Counted from the first letter of the stretch, positions 52,842 to 62,695 are shown. The stretch: 64,000 nucleotides of DNA from Ciceribacter sp. T2.26MG-112.2 (GCF_900492205.1 NZ_UEYQ01000001.1:676001-740000), one strand, 5' to 3'. Notes: a model not told the origin generated them from the sequence alone. Program-made: numbers and translations.

Positions 52842-53963
52842 GTGAACGTCGACGCGAACGTATCATCGCGGATCAATCTGATGCGCATTCTGCTCATCGC
52901 CGGGATCGTGTTTGTGCACATCCCCTATGATCCGCAGAGAAGCCCATATCTGGGCACCTATGGTGTCGTGGACTGGATCCGGGTCTATCTCGGCGACAGC
53001 CTGTTCCGTATCGGCGTGCCCTGCCTCAGCGCCATTTCCGGCTACCTGCTGTTCCGGCGGGGGCTGACCGGGTTCAGCCATGCCAAGGTGCTGGAGACCA
53101 AGGCCAAGACCGTGTTGCTGCCTTTTCTGCTGTGGAACGGCGCCTTCCTGGTCGCGGTCTATCTCGCCCAGACGAATGGTGTAGGCCATGGCTATCTCCC
53201 CGGCGTGGTCGGCGCGACGCCGCGCGAAATGGCAAGCCACGCGCTTGCGCTCGAGGCGTGGCCGGTCAACCTGCCGCTCTACTTTCTACGCGACCTGCTG
53301 CTCTGCCTCGCCCTTTCGCCTCTGATCGGGCACCTGGTGATGCGCTATCCGCGCGCCACGCTGCTGCTCTTCCTCGCCTATGCGGTCCTCCCCGTTCCGA
53401 ACGGCATTTTCCTGAAAAAGTCGATTCTTCTCGGTTTCAGCATCGGCGCCTGCGTCGCGTTGCATCAGCTCGATGTGAAACGGCTCGACGCTCATGCCCG
53501 GCCCATCGTCCTGACGATCGGCCTGGCGTCGCTGCTGCTTGCCGTATCGCTCTATGCCACCGGTCCCGAATTTCCGCTGTGGGTCGACATGCTGCGGGGC
53601 CTGGTCGCCATTTCCGGCATTGCCGGGGCCTGGGCGCTCTCCAGCCTGTTGATCCGAACCCGCCTGGGCCGCAGGCTCGGCAACGGCAGCGGGCTGAGCT
53701 TCTGGATCTTCTGCGCCCATTATCCGCTGCTCGTCGTGCTCTGGATGGCCTGGAACCGCGCCGGCGGCGAGCCTTACCCGCTTTTCTATTTCGTGGCGCC
53801 GGTCCTGACACTCTGCGTGCTCGTTGCCACGCATGCCCTCATGAAACAGTTGGCCCCAAGGGCCCTCGCCATCCTCACCGGCGACCGGGCCGGTTCCACC
53901 CGCATGAGACCGCTTGCGGCCGACGACGCATCGCCCCGCGAACTTTCCTCCCAGCAAAGGTGA
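52842..53963 (+). CDS. exoH: ExoH succinyltransferase
   Basis: ExoH adds succinate to succinoglycan and so controls its cleavage by ExoK. The 373-residue acyltransferase 3 protein has about ten membrane segments, the catalytic-His region RILLIAGIVFVHIPYD and FRIGVPCLSAISGYLLF. GTG at 52830 is in frame but overlaps the Shine-Dalgarno sequence AGGAG (52826-52830), so I prefer GTG at 52842, 11 bases downstream. exoK follows after six bases. Confidence 0.88.
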   Translation: MNVDANVSSRINLMRILLIAGIVFVHIPYDPQRSPYLGTYGVVDWIRVYLGDSLFRIGVPCLSAISGYLLFRRGLTGFSHAKVLETKAKTVLLPFLLWNGAFLVAVYLAQTNGVGHGYLPGVVGATPREMASHALALEAWPVNLPLYFLRDLLLCLALSPLIGHLVMRYPRATLLLFLAYAVLPVPNGIFLKKSILLGFSIGACVALHQLDVKRLDAHARPIVLTIGLASLLLAVSLYATGPEFPLWVDMLRGLVAISGIAGAWALSSLLIRTRLGRRLGNGSGLSFWIFCAHYPLLVVLWMAWNRAGGEPYPLFYFVAPVLTLCVLVATHALMKQLAPRALAILTGDRAGSTRMRPLAADDASPRELSSQQR

Positions 53964-53969
53964 CCGCCG

Positions 53970-54761
53970 ATGAACGCGCAGCCCATGAAACGAACACACC
54001 GCCTCGCCCTCCTGAGTACCCTTGCCCTTTCCCTCGGCACGTCGGCCATGGCTCAGGAAGGGGTGACCGGAAAGTCCTTCGTCGAGAATTTCGACAGGCT
54101 CGACACCGCTGTCTGGTACATCTCGGACGGCTGGAACAACGGGCCGCACCAGAACTGCACCTGGTCGAAGAAGCAGGTCGCCATTGCGGGTGGCCGGCTC
54201 GAGCTGACCTTCGACAAGCGTAGGCTCGGCGAACGCGACTATGTCTGCGGCGAGATCCAGACCCGCAACCGCTTCGGTTACGGCACCTACGAGGTCCGGA
54301 TGAAGAGCGCCGAGCCCTCTGGCCTCAACTCGGCCTTCTTCACCTATATCGGCCCCACCGACAAGAAGCCGCATGACGAGATCGACTTCGAGGTTCTGGG
54401 CAAGGATACCTCCAAGGTCCAGCTCAACCAGTATGTCGCCGGCAAGGGCGGCAACGAGGCGCTCGCCGACGTGCCGGGCGGAGCCGATACGGGCTTCAAC
54501 GACTTCGCCTTCGTCTGGGAGAAGAACCGGCTGCGCTATTTCGTCAACGGCCAGATGGTGCACGAGGTGATCGACCCGGCGAAGATGCCGACGAACGTTC
54601 AGAAGATCTTCCTGAGCCTTTGGGGCACCGACACGCTCAAGGACTGGATGGGCCCGTTTTCCTATTCGCAGCCATCGAAAATGCAGGTGGACCGCCTCGC
54701 CTTCACGGCATCCGGCGATGCCTGCCAGTTCGAGCAATCGCTGGTCTGCAAACTGAAGTGA
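53970..54761 (+). CDS. exoK: ExoK endo-beta-glycanase (GH16)
   Basis: ExoK is an extracellular glycanase that shortens nascent succinoglycan. The 263-residue product has a signal peptide (about residues 1-29, ending SAMAQ) and a GH16 domain with the catalytic motif DEIDFE, glutamates E137 and E141. Substrate-binding stretches WNNGPHQNCTW and RFGYGTYEVRMKS are also typical. Length is close to S. meliloti ExoK (269). It is exported without other secretion genes nearby. Confidence 0.94.
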   Translation: MNAQPMKRTHRLALLSTLALSLGTSAMAQEGVTGKSFVENFDRLDTAVWYISDGWNNGPHQNCTWSKKQVAIAGGRLELTFDKRRLGERDYVCGEIQTRNRFGYGTYEVRMKSAEPSGLNSAFFTYIGPTDKKPHDEIDFEVLGKDTSKVQLNQYVAGKGGNEALADVPGGADTGFNDFAFVWEKNRLRYFVNGQMVHEVIDPAKMPTNVQKIFLSLWGTDTLKDWMGPFSYSQPSKMQVDRLAFTASGDACQFEQSLVCKLK

Positions 54762-54795
54762 CATCGCATTCCGCCCTCCAGAGAACGGAGTTTTG

Positions 54796-56010
54796 ATGCT
54801 CAAGGTACTCTATCTGGTCCACGACCTCGCCGATCCCGCCGTGCGCCGCCGCGTGCTGATGCTGCAAGCCGGTGGTGCCGAGGTGACCCTTGCCGGCTTT
54901 CGTCGCGACGACAACACCCTGGCTGCCGTCGAGGGCGTCACACCGATCGAGCTCGGCGTCACGGCCGACGGCCGCTTTGCCCAACGCGCCGGCGCGGTGG
55001 CGAAGGCGTGCCTTGCGATCGGCGGCAGGCTCAGCGACGTGGCAAGGCCGGATGTCATCGTGGCCCGTAACCTCGAAATGCTGGCCGTCGCCAATCGGGC
55101 CACGTCTTACTTCGGCGGCGATGTGCCGATTGCCTATGAGTGCCTCGACATTCATCGCCTTCTGCTGCGCGACGACATCGTCGGCAGGGCGCTACGCGGG
55201 ACGGAAGCAAGACTCGGCCGTAAGGCGGGGCTGCTGATCACCAGCTCTCCCGCCTTCATCGAGCACTATTTCCGGCCCATGTCGGGCCTCGACCTGCCGT
55301 CCCTGCTGCTGCAGAATCAAGTTCTCGACCTCGACGATGCCGACGGGACCGAGGTGGCAGCAACGGCCCCACCGGCTCCGGCACAGCCCTGGCGCATCGG
55401 TTGGTTCGGCGCGCTCCGCTGCGCCAGATCGCTCGACCTGCTGACGACATTCTCCCACGCCATGGCCGGTCGCGCCGAGATCGTGCTGCGCGGGCGTCCC
55501 GCCTATTCGGAGTTCGACAATTTCGACGGTCTCGTGCGCAACGAGCCCTTCCTGTACTTCCACGGCTCCTACCGCAATCCGGAGGATCTGGCCCGCATCC
55601 ATTCCGGCGTTCATTTTTCCTGGGCGATCGACTTCTTCGAAGAAGGCCAGAATTCGTCCTGGCTGCTGCCGAACCGTCTCTATGAAAGCTGCCGTCACGG
55701 CACGGTCCCGATCGCCCTCGCGGGCACCGAGACCGCCCGCTTCCTCGAGGAGAGAGGCCTCGGCTTCATCCTCCCCGACGCGGCGCCGGAGCGGCTGGCC
55801 GAACTGTTCGAAACCATGACCGACCAGACATACAGCGAGGCTTCCGAGCGCATCCGCACGCTTGGACCGGGGCCTTGGACCTTCAACCGTGCCGATTGCC
55901 AGCGACTGGTGAAGCGCCTGTCGACGCTGGCCGCCGGCCAGCCGGCGATGCGTCAGGCCCGTCCACTTGTCCAGCCTCTTGCCGCCAAGGAGACCTCCCA
56001 TGACGAATGA
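54796..56010 (+). CDS. exoL: ExoL glucosyltransferase
   Basis: This 404-residue protein is assigned as ExoL, which adds the third sugar (beta-1,4 glucose). It does not look like a family 2 enzyme. It has a GT-B-like layout with VLYLVHDLADPAVRRRVLML at the N-terminus, then RPDVIVARNLEMLAVA, GWFGALRCARSLDLL and PNRLYESCRHGTVPIA as the nucleotide-binding C-terminal part. ATG at 54796 has CGGAG five bases upstream. exoA begins 11 bases before its stop. Confidence 0.9.
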   Translation: MLKVLYLVHDLADPAVRRRVLMLQAGGAEVTLAGFRRDDNTLAAVEGVTPIELGVTADGRFAQRAGAVAKACLAIGGRLSDVARPDVIVARNLEMLAVANRATSYFGGDVPIAYECLDIHRLLLRDDIVGRALRGTEARLGRKAGLLITSSPAFIEHYFRPMSGLDLPSLLLQNQVLDLDDADGTEVAATAPPAPAQPWRIGWFGALRCARSLDLLTTFSHAMAGRAEIVLRGRPAYSEFDNFDGLVRNEPFLYFHGSYRNPEDLARIHSGVHFSWAIDFFEEGQNSSWLLPNRLYESCRHGTVPIALAGTETARFLEERGLGFILPDAAPERLAELFETMTDQTYSEASERIRTLGPGPWTFNRADCQRLVKRLSTLAAGQPAMRQARPLVQPLAAKETSHDE

Positions 56011-57022
56011 AAGACGAACCTCCGTCCGATGCCTGATCGTCATCCCCTGCCTCAACGAGGCAGCGCATATCGAAGCGGTGATCGGCAACCTCGAAACGGC
56101 GCTCGCCGAGCTCGATGCCCGCATCGTCGTGGCGGACGGCGGCAGCACCGATGGCACACGCGCCATCCTCGCGCGGATCGCAGGCGAGAACCCGAAGGTC
56201 TCGCTGCTCGACAACCCGAAGCGCATCCAGAGCGCCGCGGTCAATCTGGCCGTCGCCACCCATGGCGGCGACTGCGAATACCTGATCCGCATCGATGCCC
56301 ATGGCGACTATCCGCCCGACTACTGCCAGCATCTGGTGGATGAGGCGCTCGAAACCGGCGCCGATTCCGTCGTGGTCGGCATGCAGACCGTCGGCTTCGG
56401 CCTGTTCCAGAAGGCGACGGCGCTCGCCCAGAATTCCAAGCTCGGCAATGGCGGATCGCGTCACCGCATCGGCGCGGCCAGCCATTGGACGGACCACGGC
56501 CATCATGCCCTGATGCGGATCTCCGTCTTCCGCCAGATGGGCGGCTATGACGAGAGCTTCCAGCACAATGAAGATGCGGAACTGGACTATCGGCTGGTCA
56601 AGGCCGGCTATCGCATCTGGATGACCGACAAGACCAGCATGGTCTACTATCCGCGCGCCAGCGTGAAGCCGCTGTTTCGCCAGTATTTCGGCTATGGGCG
56701 CGGCCGGGCGCGCAACTTCCTCAAGCATCGCGCGTGGCCCAGCCTGCGCCAGATGATCCCGCTGGCGGTCGCACCCGTCACGATGGGCGCTCTCCTGGCG
56801 ATCCTCAACTGGGCGGCGGCGATCCCCTTTGTCGTATGGGGCGGCGCCTGCATCGCCTATGGCGCATGGCTGGCAATCGGGCAGCGCAATCCGTACGGAC
56901 CGCTCGCCGCCCTGTCGGCCATGGTGATGCACTTCGCCTGGTCCGCCGGTTTCTGGCGCGAGGTGCTTGCCAAGGGCTGGCGGGTCCCCGACCCTGTGCC
57001 GCGCCGGGAGCCTTCGCTATGA
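56000..57022 (+). CDS. exoA: ExoA glucosyltransferase
   Basis: ExoA adds the first glucose (beta-1,3) to the lipid-linked galactose. The 340-residue family 2 enzyme has CLIVIPCLNEAAHIEAVI, VADGGSTDGT, RIDAHGDYP, and DESFQHNEDAELDYRL, followed by membrane segments in the C-terminal third (about 255-330). ATG at 56000 has AAGGAG upstream and lies inside exoL. Length is close to S. meliloti ExoA (330). Confidence 0.93.
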   Translation: MTNERRTSVRCLIVIPCLNEAAHIEAVIGNLETALAELDARIVVADGGSTDGTRAILARIAGENPKVSLLDNPKRIQSAAVNLAVATHGGDCEYLIRIDAHGDYPPDYCQHLVDEALETGADSVVVGMQTVGFGLFQKATALAQNSKLGNGGSRHRIGAASHWTDHGHHALMRISVFRQMGGYDESFQHNEDAELDYRLVKAGYRIWMTDKTSMVYYPRASVKPLFRQYFGYGRGRARNFLKHRAWPSLRQMIPLAVAPVTMGALLAILNWAAAIPFVVWGGACIAYGAWLAIGQRNPYGPLAALSAMVMHFAWSAGFWREVLAKGWRVPDPVPRREPSL

Positions 57023-57960
57023 GCGCGCCCCTCAGCCTCCCCTCGACCCGCGTCGACATCGGCGTCTGCACCTTCCGCCGCCCGGAACTGGAGCAGACAT
57101 TGCGTTCGCTGGCCGGGCTCGCCCTGCCGGACGGGGTTTCGGTCCGCGTCATCGTCGCCGACAACGACGCGTCGCCTTCGGCCCGTCCCCTGGTCGACGG
57201 CCTGCGCCCGTCCCTGCCCTTCGACCTTCTCTATGTCCACTGCCCGGTCGCCAACATATCGATCGCACGCAATGCCTGCCTTCAGAACAGCGACGGCGAT
57301 TTCCTCGCCTTCATCGACGACGACGAAGAGGCCTCCACCGAATGGCTGCTGCTGTTGCTGATGATCGCCGAGGCGACGGGGGCGGACGCCGTGCTGGGCC
57401 CGGTCAGGGCACGGTACGGCGTTGATGCGCCGGACTGGATGCGCCGCGGCGATTTTCACTCGACATCCCCGGTCTGGGTCGGGGGCGAGATCCGCACCGG
57501 CTATACCTGCAATGTCCTGCTGCGCCGTGCCTCCCCGGCGGTCGCCGGCCGGCGCTTCAACCTCGCGCTCGGCAAGAGCGGCGGCGAGGACACCGACTTT
57601 TTCACCCATATGCACCGCGCCGGCGGCAAAATCGCCTTTGCCGCCAATGCCGTCGTCGAAGAGCCGGTGCCGCCCGGACGCGCGCGGCTATCATGGCTCG
57701 CCAGGCGCCGTTTCCGCATGGGGCAGACCCATGGCCGTCTACTCGCCGAAAATGCCCCGTTCACGAAGCGGCCGGCACAACTGGCAATGGCCGCCGCCAA
57801 GGCGGGGTTTTGTATCGTGGCAAGCCTGGGCTGCATTCCCTTCGCGATCCGCCGCAACCGTTACGGCCTTCGCGCCGTCATGCACCTCGGCGTCGTCAGC
57901 GGCTTGGTCGGCGTCCGCGAAATCCGACAATACGGCCAGCTGGGAGCCACTGCACCATGA
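57019..57960 (+). CDS. exoM: ExoM glucosyltransferase
   Basis: ExoM adds the fourth sugar (beta-1,4 glucose). The 313-residue family 2 enzyme opens RVDIGVCTFRRPELEQTLRSLAGL and has VIVADNDASPSARP, the metal-binding IDDDEEAS and GGEDTDFFTHMHR. The C-terminus has a hydrophobic segment. The start overlaps the exoA stop as ATGA, with GGGAG nine bases upstream, showing tight coupling. Confidence 0.93.
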   Translation: MSAPLSLPSTRVDIGVCTFRRPELEQTLRSLAGLALPDGVSVRVIVADNDASPSARPLVDGLRPSLPFDLLYVHCPVANISIARNACLQNSDGDFLAFIDDDEEASTEWLLLLLMIAEATGADAVLGPVRARYGVDAPDWMRRGDFHSTSPVWVGGEIRTGYTCNVLLRRASPAVAGRRFNLALGKSGGEDTDFFTHMHRAGGKIAFAANAVVEEPVPPGRARLSWLARRRFRMGQTHGRLLAENAPFTKRPAQLAMAAAKAGFCIVASLGCIPFAIRRNRYGLRAVMHLGVVSGLVGVREIRQYGQLGATAP

Positions 57961-59024
57961 TGCAAGAAACTCCGGATGTCAGCATCGTCATAGCCGCCTT
58001 CAACGCCGCCGACACGATCGGCCACGCGATTGGCAGCGCCCTTATGCAGCAAGGCGTTGCGCTGGAGGTGATCGTCGCCGACGATTGCTCCACCGACGCC
58101 ACGCGCGACGTCGTCGGTGCTATCGCCGATCCACGCCTGAGACTGGTCGCACTGGCGGAAAACCGCGGCCCCGGAGCAGCGCGCAATGCGGCTATCGACG
58201 CAGCGCGCGGTCGCTGGATCGCGGTACTTGATGCCGACGACACGATGCGTCTGGACCGCCTCGCACGGATGATTGCAAGGGCCGAAGCCGAGGGCGCCCA
58301 GATCGTCGTCGACAATCTCGCGGTCGTCGGAGCCGACGGCAGCGCGCGGGCGATGTTCGATGAACACGAACTCGCCCGCCGCCCGGACCTCACACTGGCC
58401 GCCTTCCTCGACTCCAATGTGCTTTTCCGTTCGCAGCACAATTTTGGCTACATGAAACCGGTCTTTAGCCGACAATTCCTGGCAGACCACAGCCTGCGCT
58501 TCGACGAGCGCCTGCGGATCGGCGAGGACTATCTGCTGCTGGCCTCGGCGCTGGCGGCGGGGGCGAAATGCGTGGTCGATCCGACCATCGGCTATCTCTA
58601 TCACATCACCGAGGGATCGATTTCGCGCGTGCTCAAGCTCGAGCATGTCGAGGCGATGCTCGCTGCCGATGGCGAATTCCTCGGCCGTTACCGGCTGGAC
58701 GGAAAGGCGCTTGCCGCGCAGCGCCGCCGCCGCAGCAGCCTCGTTCGGGCGCACTCCTTTCTGACGCTGGTCGGGCATCTGAAGCGCCGCTCGCTTGCCG
58801 GCGCGCTCGGCATCGCCCTTCGCGACCCGGCCGCGCTCCGCCACCTTTCCATGCCGATCGCCGCCCGACTACGGCGCCTGAAGGAACGGGCCTCCACAGT
58901 TCGCCCGGTAGAATTCTCAGCCGGGCGGGCCGACCCCGCTATGGCCCCTCACACGAGCAAGGAACCACCGGCGGCTCCCGATCACCCCGACCGCCCCCCC
59001 CTTGGAAACGGAACGCGTCCATGA
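57957..59024 (+). CDS. exoO: ExoO glucosyltransferase
   Basis: ExoO adds the fifth sugar, the beta-1,6 glucose that starts the side chain. The 355-residue family 2 enzyme has VSIVIAAFNAADTIGHAI, VIVADDCSTDAT, GAARNAAIDAARG, LDADD and GEDYLLLASAL. It is similar in layout to ExoU of this window, which makes the same linkage. The start overlaps the exoM stop as ATGA; a second ATG follows at 57960. The last 60 residues are proline-rich. Confidence 0.9.
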   Translation: MMQETPDVSIVIAAFNAADTIGHAIGSALMQQGVALEVIVADDCSTDATRDVVGAIADPRLRLVALAENRGPGAARNAAIDAARGRWIAVLDADDTMRLDRLARMIARAEAEGAQIVVDNLAVVGADGSARAMFDEHELARRPDLTLAAFLDSNVLFRSQHNFGYMKPVFSRQFLADHSLRFDERLRIGEDYLLLASALAAGAKCVVDPTIGYLYHITEGSISRVLKLEHVEAMLAADGEFLGRYRLDGKALAAQRRRRSSLVRAHSFLTLVGHLKRRSLAGALGIALRDPAALRHLSMPIAARLRRLKERASTVRPVEFSAGRADPAMAPHTSKEPPAAPDHPDRPPLGNGTRP

Positions 59025-61426
59025 ACCACAGAGCCCTGCCCCTGAACGGCGTCCTGCGTCCGGAAAAGGACGATGGCGATTCCTTCATCGACCTCGACCG
59101 CCTTTTCGCCTCGGTCCTCCGGCGCGCAACGACCATCGGTCTTGCGACCGCGCTCTTCGTGATGCTGGGCGTCGCCTACCTCGTGTTTACGACCCCGGTC
59201 TACACCTCGATGACGCAGATTCTGCTCGACGAGAACCTCGCCCGTTATGCCGAGGAGGAACTGGCTTCGCCGCAGAGCAAGCAGCAGGCCGATACCCAGA
59301 TTTCGAGCGCCGTCGAAATCCTGAAATCCAACAAGCTGGCCCTGAGGGTCGTCGACGAAGCGGGGCTCGCCGACAACGAGACGATCCTCAACCCGCCGAA
59401 ATCGCTGATCGCAACCGCCAAGTCCTGGCTGCGCGGCACAATCAGCCTCTTCGCCGATGCGGTCTCCGACGAAGCCGTGCTCGAAGGCAAGAGGCAAAAA
59501 GCGGCGGCCATGCTGCAGCAAGGCATAGCCGTGGAACGGGTCGGGCGGAGCGCCGTCGTCGCGCTTTCCTATCGCTCGCCGGATCCGCAACTGGCCGCGA
59601 AGGTCGCCGACGCCTATGCCGATGCCTATCTCGCCGACCAGCTGAACGCCAATTTCGATGCGGCAGAGAGCGCCTCCGTTTGGCTGCAGGAGCGACTGGA
59701 CGATCTGAGGCAACGCGCCCAGGCGGCCTCACTCGAGGCCGAACGCTACAAGGCCGAAAACGGCCTGACCTCCACGCGCGGCGAACTCATGTCGGAGCAG
59801 CAGCTGACCGACCTCAACAGCCAGCTGATCATCGCCCAGGCGGACGTGGCCAGAGCCTCGGCCCGCTATGACCAGTTCAAGTCGATCCTCGACCAGGGGC
59901 CGGACAACGCGGTCAGGAATGCGATGATCGGTGCCGGCGGCAGCGAAAATTCGGTGATCCAGCAGTTGCGTGGCCGCTATCTGTCGATCGAGCAGCGGGA
60001 GCAAGAGGTGACGGGCAGCTTCGGCGCAGACCATCCCCAGGCCGTCGCTCTGAAAGCCGAAAAGGGCGAAGTCTCCCAACAGATCTTCCGGGAACTGCAG
60101 CGGCTGACCGACAGCTATCGCAACGAATATGAGGTGACCCGGTCGCGCGAGACGTCGCTGCGCGAGAGCATAGCGGGCGTCACCGGCAAGAATTCGCAGG
60201 CGACCCAGTCTCTCGTCCATCTGCGCGAACTGGAGCAGAAGGCGACGGCGCTGAAAGCCCTTTATCAATCCTATCTCGACCGCTACGAGCAGGCGAACCA
60301 GAAGCAGTCCTTCCCGATCGCCGAAGCCCGCGTGATCTCCGATGCCGGGGTACCCGTCTCGCCGTCGAGCCCGAAGAAAACCATGGTGCTTGCGCTCTCG
60401 GTCGTGCTCGGTCTGATGGCGGGCGGCGCGCTCGCCTTCGCGCAGGAAATGCAGGAGCGCTATTTCCGGCTCGGCAGCGAGGTTCGTTCGGTTCTCGGGC
60501 TGACATCGCTCGGCTATCTTCCACTCGTGGGCGCCACGGCCAAGCGGCCGCTGGACCGCCTCAATGCCGTGTTCAAGCGCGGCCCGAAACCTTCCGAGGA
60601 GCCACCGCCGGAACTGCCGCTCGAGCGGATGACGCGCCTGGTGCTCGAAGCCCCGCGCTCGGCCTTCGCCGAAACGCTGCGCAACGTGAAGCTGGCTTGC
60701 GACATTGTCCTGCAGGGGCGCCAGAGCCGCGTCATCGGCGTCGTCTCGTCGCTGCCGGGCGAAGGCAAGACCACGGTGGCGGCCAATTTTGCCACGCTGT
60801 TGGCGGCCAGCGGCAAGCGCACCCTGTTGATCGATGCCGACCTTCGCAATCCGAGACTGAGCCGCATGCTGAAGCCCGCCCCCAAGGCCGGCCTGGTCGA
60901 GGCGGTGATCGGCGATGTCGCCTGGACGAGCCTGATCCGGGTCGACCCGCAGTCGAAGCTCGCCATCCTGCCGATCCTTCCCCGGCCCCATGGCGAGCAA
61001 CTGCCGCACACCAACGAACTGCTGGCTTCGCCGCGCATGGCGAGCCTGGTCGAGGGCGCCCGCCAGCACTTCGACTACATCATCGTCGATCTCGCGCCGC
61101 TCGGGCCCGTGGTCGATGCCAAGGCATTTTCGGCCCAGGTCGACGGCTTCGTCTTCGTCGTCGAATGGGGCAAGACGCCGACGCGCCTCGTGTCCGACCT
61201 GCTGGAATCCGAGCCACTGATCGCCTCGAAGATCCTCGGCGTGCTGCTCAACAAGACCGACATGGCGCAGCTGCCGAGATACAGCGAGTTCGGCGGACAG
61301 GAGAAGTTCCGCAGCCAATACGAGGCCTACTACCAGTCGCCCATGCCGAAGGCCGCAAAATCGCGTCCTGCGGCGCCGCCGACTGCAAAAGGACAAGGAG
61401 CCGCGGCCGCCCCTTCGCAAGCCTGA
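59021..61426 (+). CDS. exoP: ExoP polysaccharide co-polymerase/tyrosine kinase
   Basis: ExoP sets chain length and joins polymerisation to export. The 801-residue protein (S. meliloti 786) has membrane segments near residues 45 and 460 flanking a periplasmic Wzz domain with coiled coils, ending in a proline-poor loop DAGVPVSPSSPKK. A cytoplasmic BY-kinase domain follows, with Walker A LPGEGKTT at about 578-585 and LLIDADLRNP at about 600. A C-terminal tyrosine cluster (YEAYY, near residue 767) is the usual autophosphorylation site. The start overlaps the exoO stop as ATGA. Confidence 0.95.
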   Translation: MNHRALPLNGVLRPEKDDGDSFIDLDRLFASVLRRATTIGLATALFVMLGVAYLVFTTPVYTSMTQILLDENLARYAEEELASPQSKQQADTQISSAVEILKSNKLALRVVDEAGLADNETILNPPKSLIATAKSWLRGTISLFADAVSDEAVLEGKRQKAAAMLQQGIAVERVGRSAVVALSYRSPDPQLAAKVADAYADAYLADQLNANFDAAESASVWLQERLDDLRQRAQAASLEAERYKAENGLTSTRGELMSEQQLTDLNSQLIIAQADVARASARYDQFKSILDQGPDNAVRNAMIGAGGSENSVIQQLRGRYLSIEQREQEVTGSFGADHPQAVALKAEKGEVSQQIFRELQRLTDSYRNEYEVTRSRETSLRESIAGVTGKNSQATQSLVHLRELEQKATALKALYQSYLDRYEQANQKQSFPIAEARVISDAGVPVSPSSPKKTMVLALSVVLGLMAGGALAFAQEMQERYFRLGSEVRSVLGLTSLGYLPLVGATAKRPLDRLNAVFKRGPKPSEEPPPELPLERMTRLVLEAPRSAFAETLRNVKLACDIVLQGRQSRVIGVVSSLPGEGKTTVAANFATLLAASGKRTLLIDADLRNPRLSRMLKPAPKAGLVEAVIGDVAWTSLIRVDPQSKLAILPILPRPHGEQLPHTNELLASPRMASLVEGARQHFDYIIVDLAPLGPVVDAKAFSAQVDGFVFVVEWGKTPTRLVSDLLESEPLIASKILGVLLNKTDMAQLPRYSEFGGQEKFRSQYEAYYQSPMPKAAKSRPAAPPTAKGQGAAAAPSQA

Positions 61427-61524
61427 GCCGGCGAATGCCGCTCTGCTCATCATCAACCGGCGGTGCGCAGCGCGGACCTCCGGACCGGACAGTCATGGAA
61501 CATCAACAGCAAGGAATCCCATCG

Positions 61525-62511
61525 ATGACGGATATACCTGTTCTCGTGGTCGGCGGCGCCGGCTATATCGGTTCCCACACCTGCCTCAAGCTTTCGCAAT
61601 CGGGCTTCCTGCCCGTCGTTTATGACAACCTGTCCAACGGCCACGACGAATTCGTCCGGTGGGGGCCGCTGGTTGTCGGCGACATTCGCGACCGGGGACG
61701 GCTCGACGAGGTGCTCCGGCACTACGCGCCCGTCGCCATCATCCATTTCGCCGCGCTCATCGAGGTCGGCGAAAGCGTCAAAGATCCGGTGTCCTTCTAC
61801 GAGAACAACGTGACCGGGTCGCTGACTCTGCTGTCGGCGGCCCAGGCGGCCGGCATCGGCGCGATCGTCTTTTCCTCGACCTGCGCTACCTACGGACTGC
61901 CGGAAGTGGTGCCGATGGACGAGAGCCACCCGCAGGCACCGATCAATCCCTATGGGCGGACAAAGTGGGTCGTCGAACAGGCCCTGAAGGACTATGACAC
62001 TTACACCGAACTGCGCTCGGTCACGCTGCGCTACTTCAATGCCGCCGGCGCCGATTTCGAAGGGCGCATCGGCGAATGGCATACGCCCGAGACCCATGCC
62101 ATTCCGCTGGCGATCGAGGCCGCACTCGGCCGCCGGCCGAAATTCGAAGTGTTCGGATCGGACTACGACACCCGCGACGGAACCTGCGTCAGAGACTACG
62201 TCCATGTCATCGATCTGGCGGACGCCCATGTGCGCTCGGTCGAGTACCTACTCGACGGCGGCACCTCGCTTGCGCTCAATCTCGGCACCGGCACCGGGAC
62301 GACCGTGAACGAACTCCTCGAGACGATCAGCGCCGTCTCCGGTCAAGACTTTCCCGTCAGCTTCAGCGCCCGGCGTCCAGGCGATTCGCCCGTGCTGGTG
62401 GCAAACAACGAGATGGCGCAGGACGTCCTCGGCTGGCAGCCGCAATTTTCCCTCGAGGAGATCGCGCGGTCCGCCTGGCGATGGCACACCGCGCAGAACA
62501 TGTCGGGATAA
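61525..62511 (+). CDS. exoB: ExoB UDP-glucose 4-epimerase (GalE)
   Basis: ExoB supplies UDP-galactose for ExoY. The 328-residue protein has the Rossmann motif GGAGYIGSH, the catalytic SSTCATYG and YGRTK, and ARRPGDSPVLVA near the C-terminus, all of GalE. Length equals S. meliloti ExoB. ATG at 61525 has AAGGA nine bases upstream; ATG at 61495 would add ten residues. Here it lies behind exoP, where S. meliloti has it beyond exoZ at the other end of the cluster. Confidence 0.93.
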   Translation: MTDIPVLVVGGAGYIGSHTCLKLSQSGFLPVVYDNLSNGHDEFVRWGPLVVGDIRDRGRLDEVLRHYAPVAIIHFAALIEVGESVKDPVSFYENNVTGSLTLLSAAQAAGIGAIVFSSTCATYGLPEVVPMDESHPQAPINPYGRTKWVVEQALKDYDTYTELRSVTLRYFNAAGADFEGRIGEWHTPETHAIPLAIEAALGRRPKFEVFGSDYDTRDGTCVRDYVHVIDLADAHVRSVEYLLDGGTSLALNLGTGTGTTVNELLETISAVSGQDFPVSFSARRPGDSPVLVANNEMAQDVLGWQPQFSLEEIARSAWRWHTAQNMSG

Positions 62512-62656
62512 CACGGTCTGGAGGATTTGCTGGCGTTCATCTCCCGGGATCTCGGCCAAGGCCAACCGATGGAAACCACGGTGAGGCTTGAACACCCGGT
62601 TGGACGATCGCGCCAAGCTAGATCGGAGACGTGGCCCAAGCCAATCTGTTTGCGTC
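62512..62656 (+). other. exoB-thiC intergenic region upstream of the thiC promoter
   Basis: No gene or clear terminator is recognisable between the exoB stop and the thiC promoter. It separates the exopolysaccharide cluster from the thiamine genes. Confidence 0.5.
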
Positions 62657-62686
62657 TTGACAGCCTCGCCGCCAAGCACCTAACCT
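62657..62686 (+). promoter_or_regulatory. Probable sigma-70-type promoter of thiC
   Basis: TTGACA at 62657-62662 is a consensus -35 box. TAACCT at 62681-62686, 18 bases on, is a possible -10 box. It would start transcription a few bases before the riboswitch aptamer. Confidence 0.5.
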
Positions 62687-62695
62687 TTTCGCATT

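Noticed and set aside
59729..61456. 575-codon open frame on the minus strand
   Set aside because: It is antisense to exoP, whose domains are clear. The translation is rich in Arg, His and Asp and has no recognisable fold; it is a by-product of high GC content.
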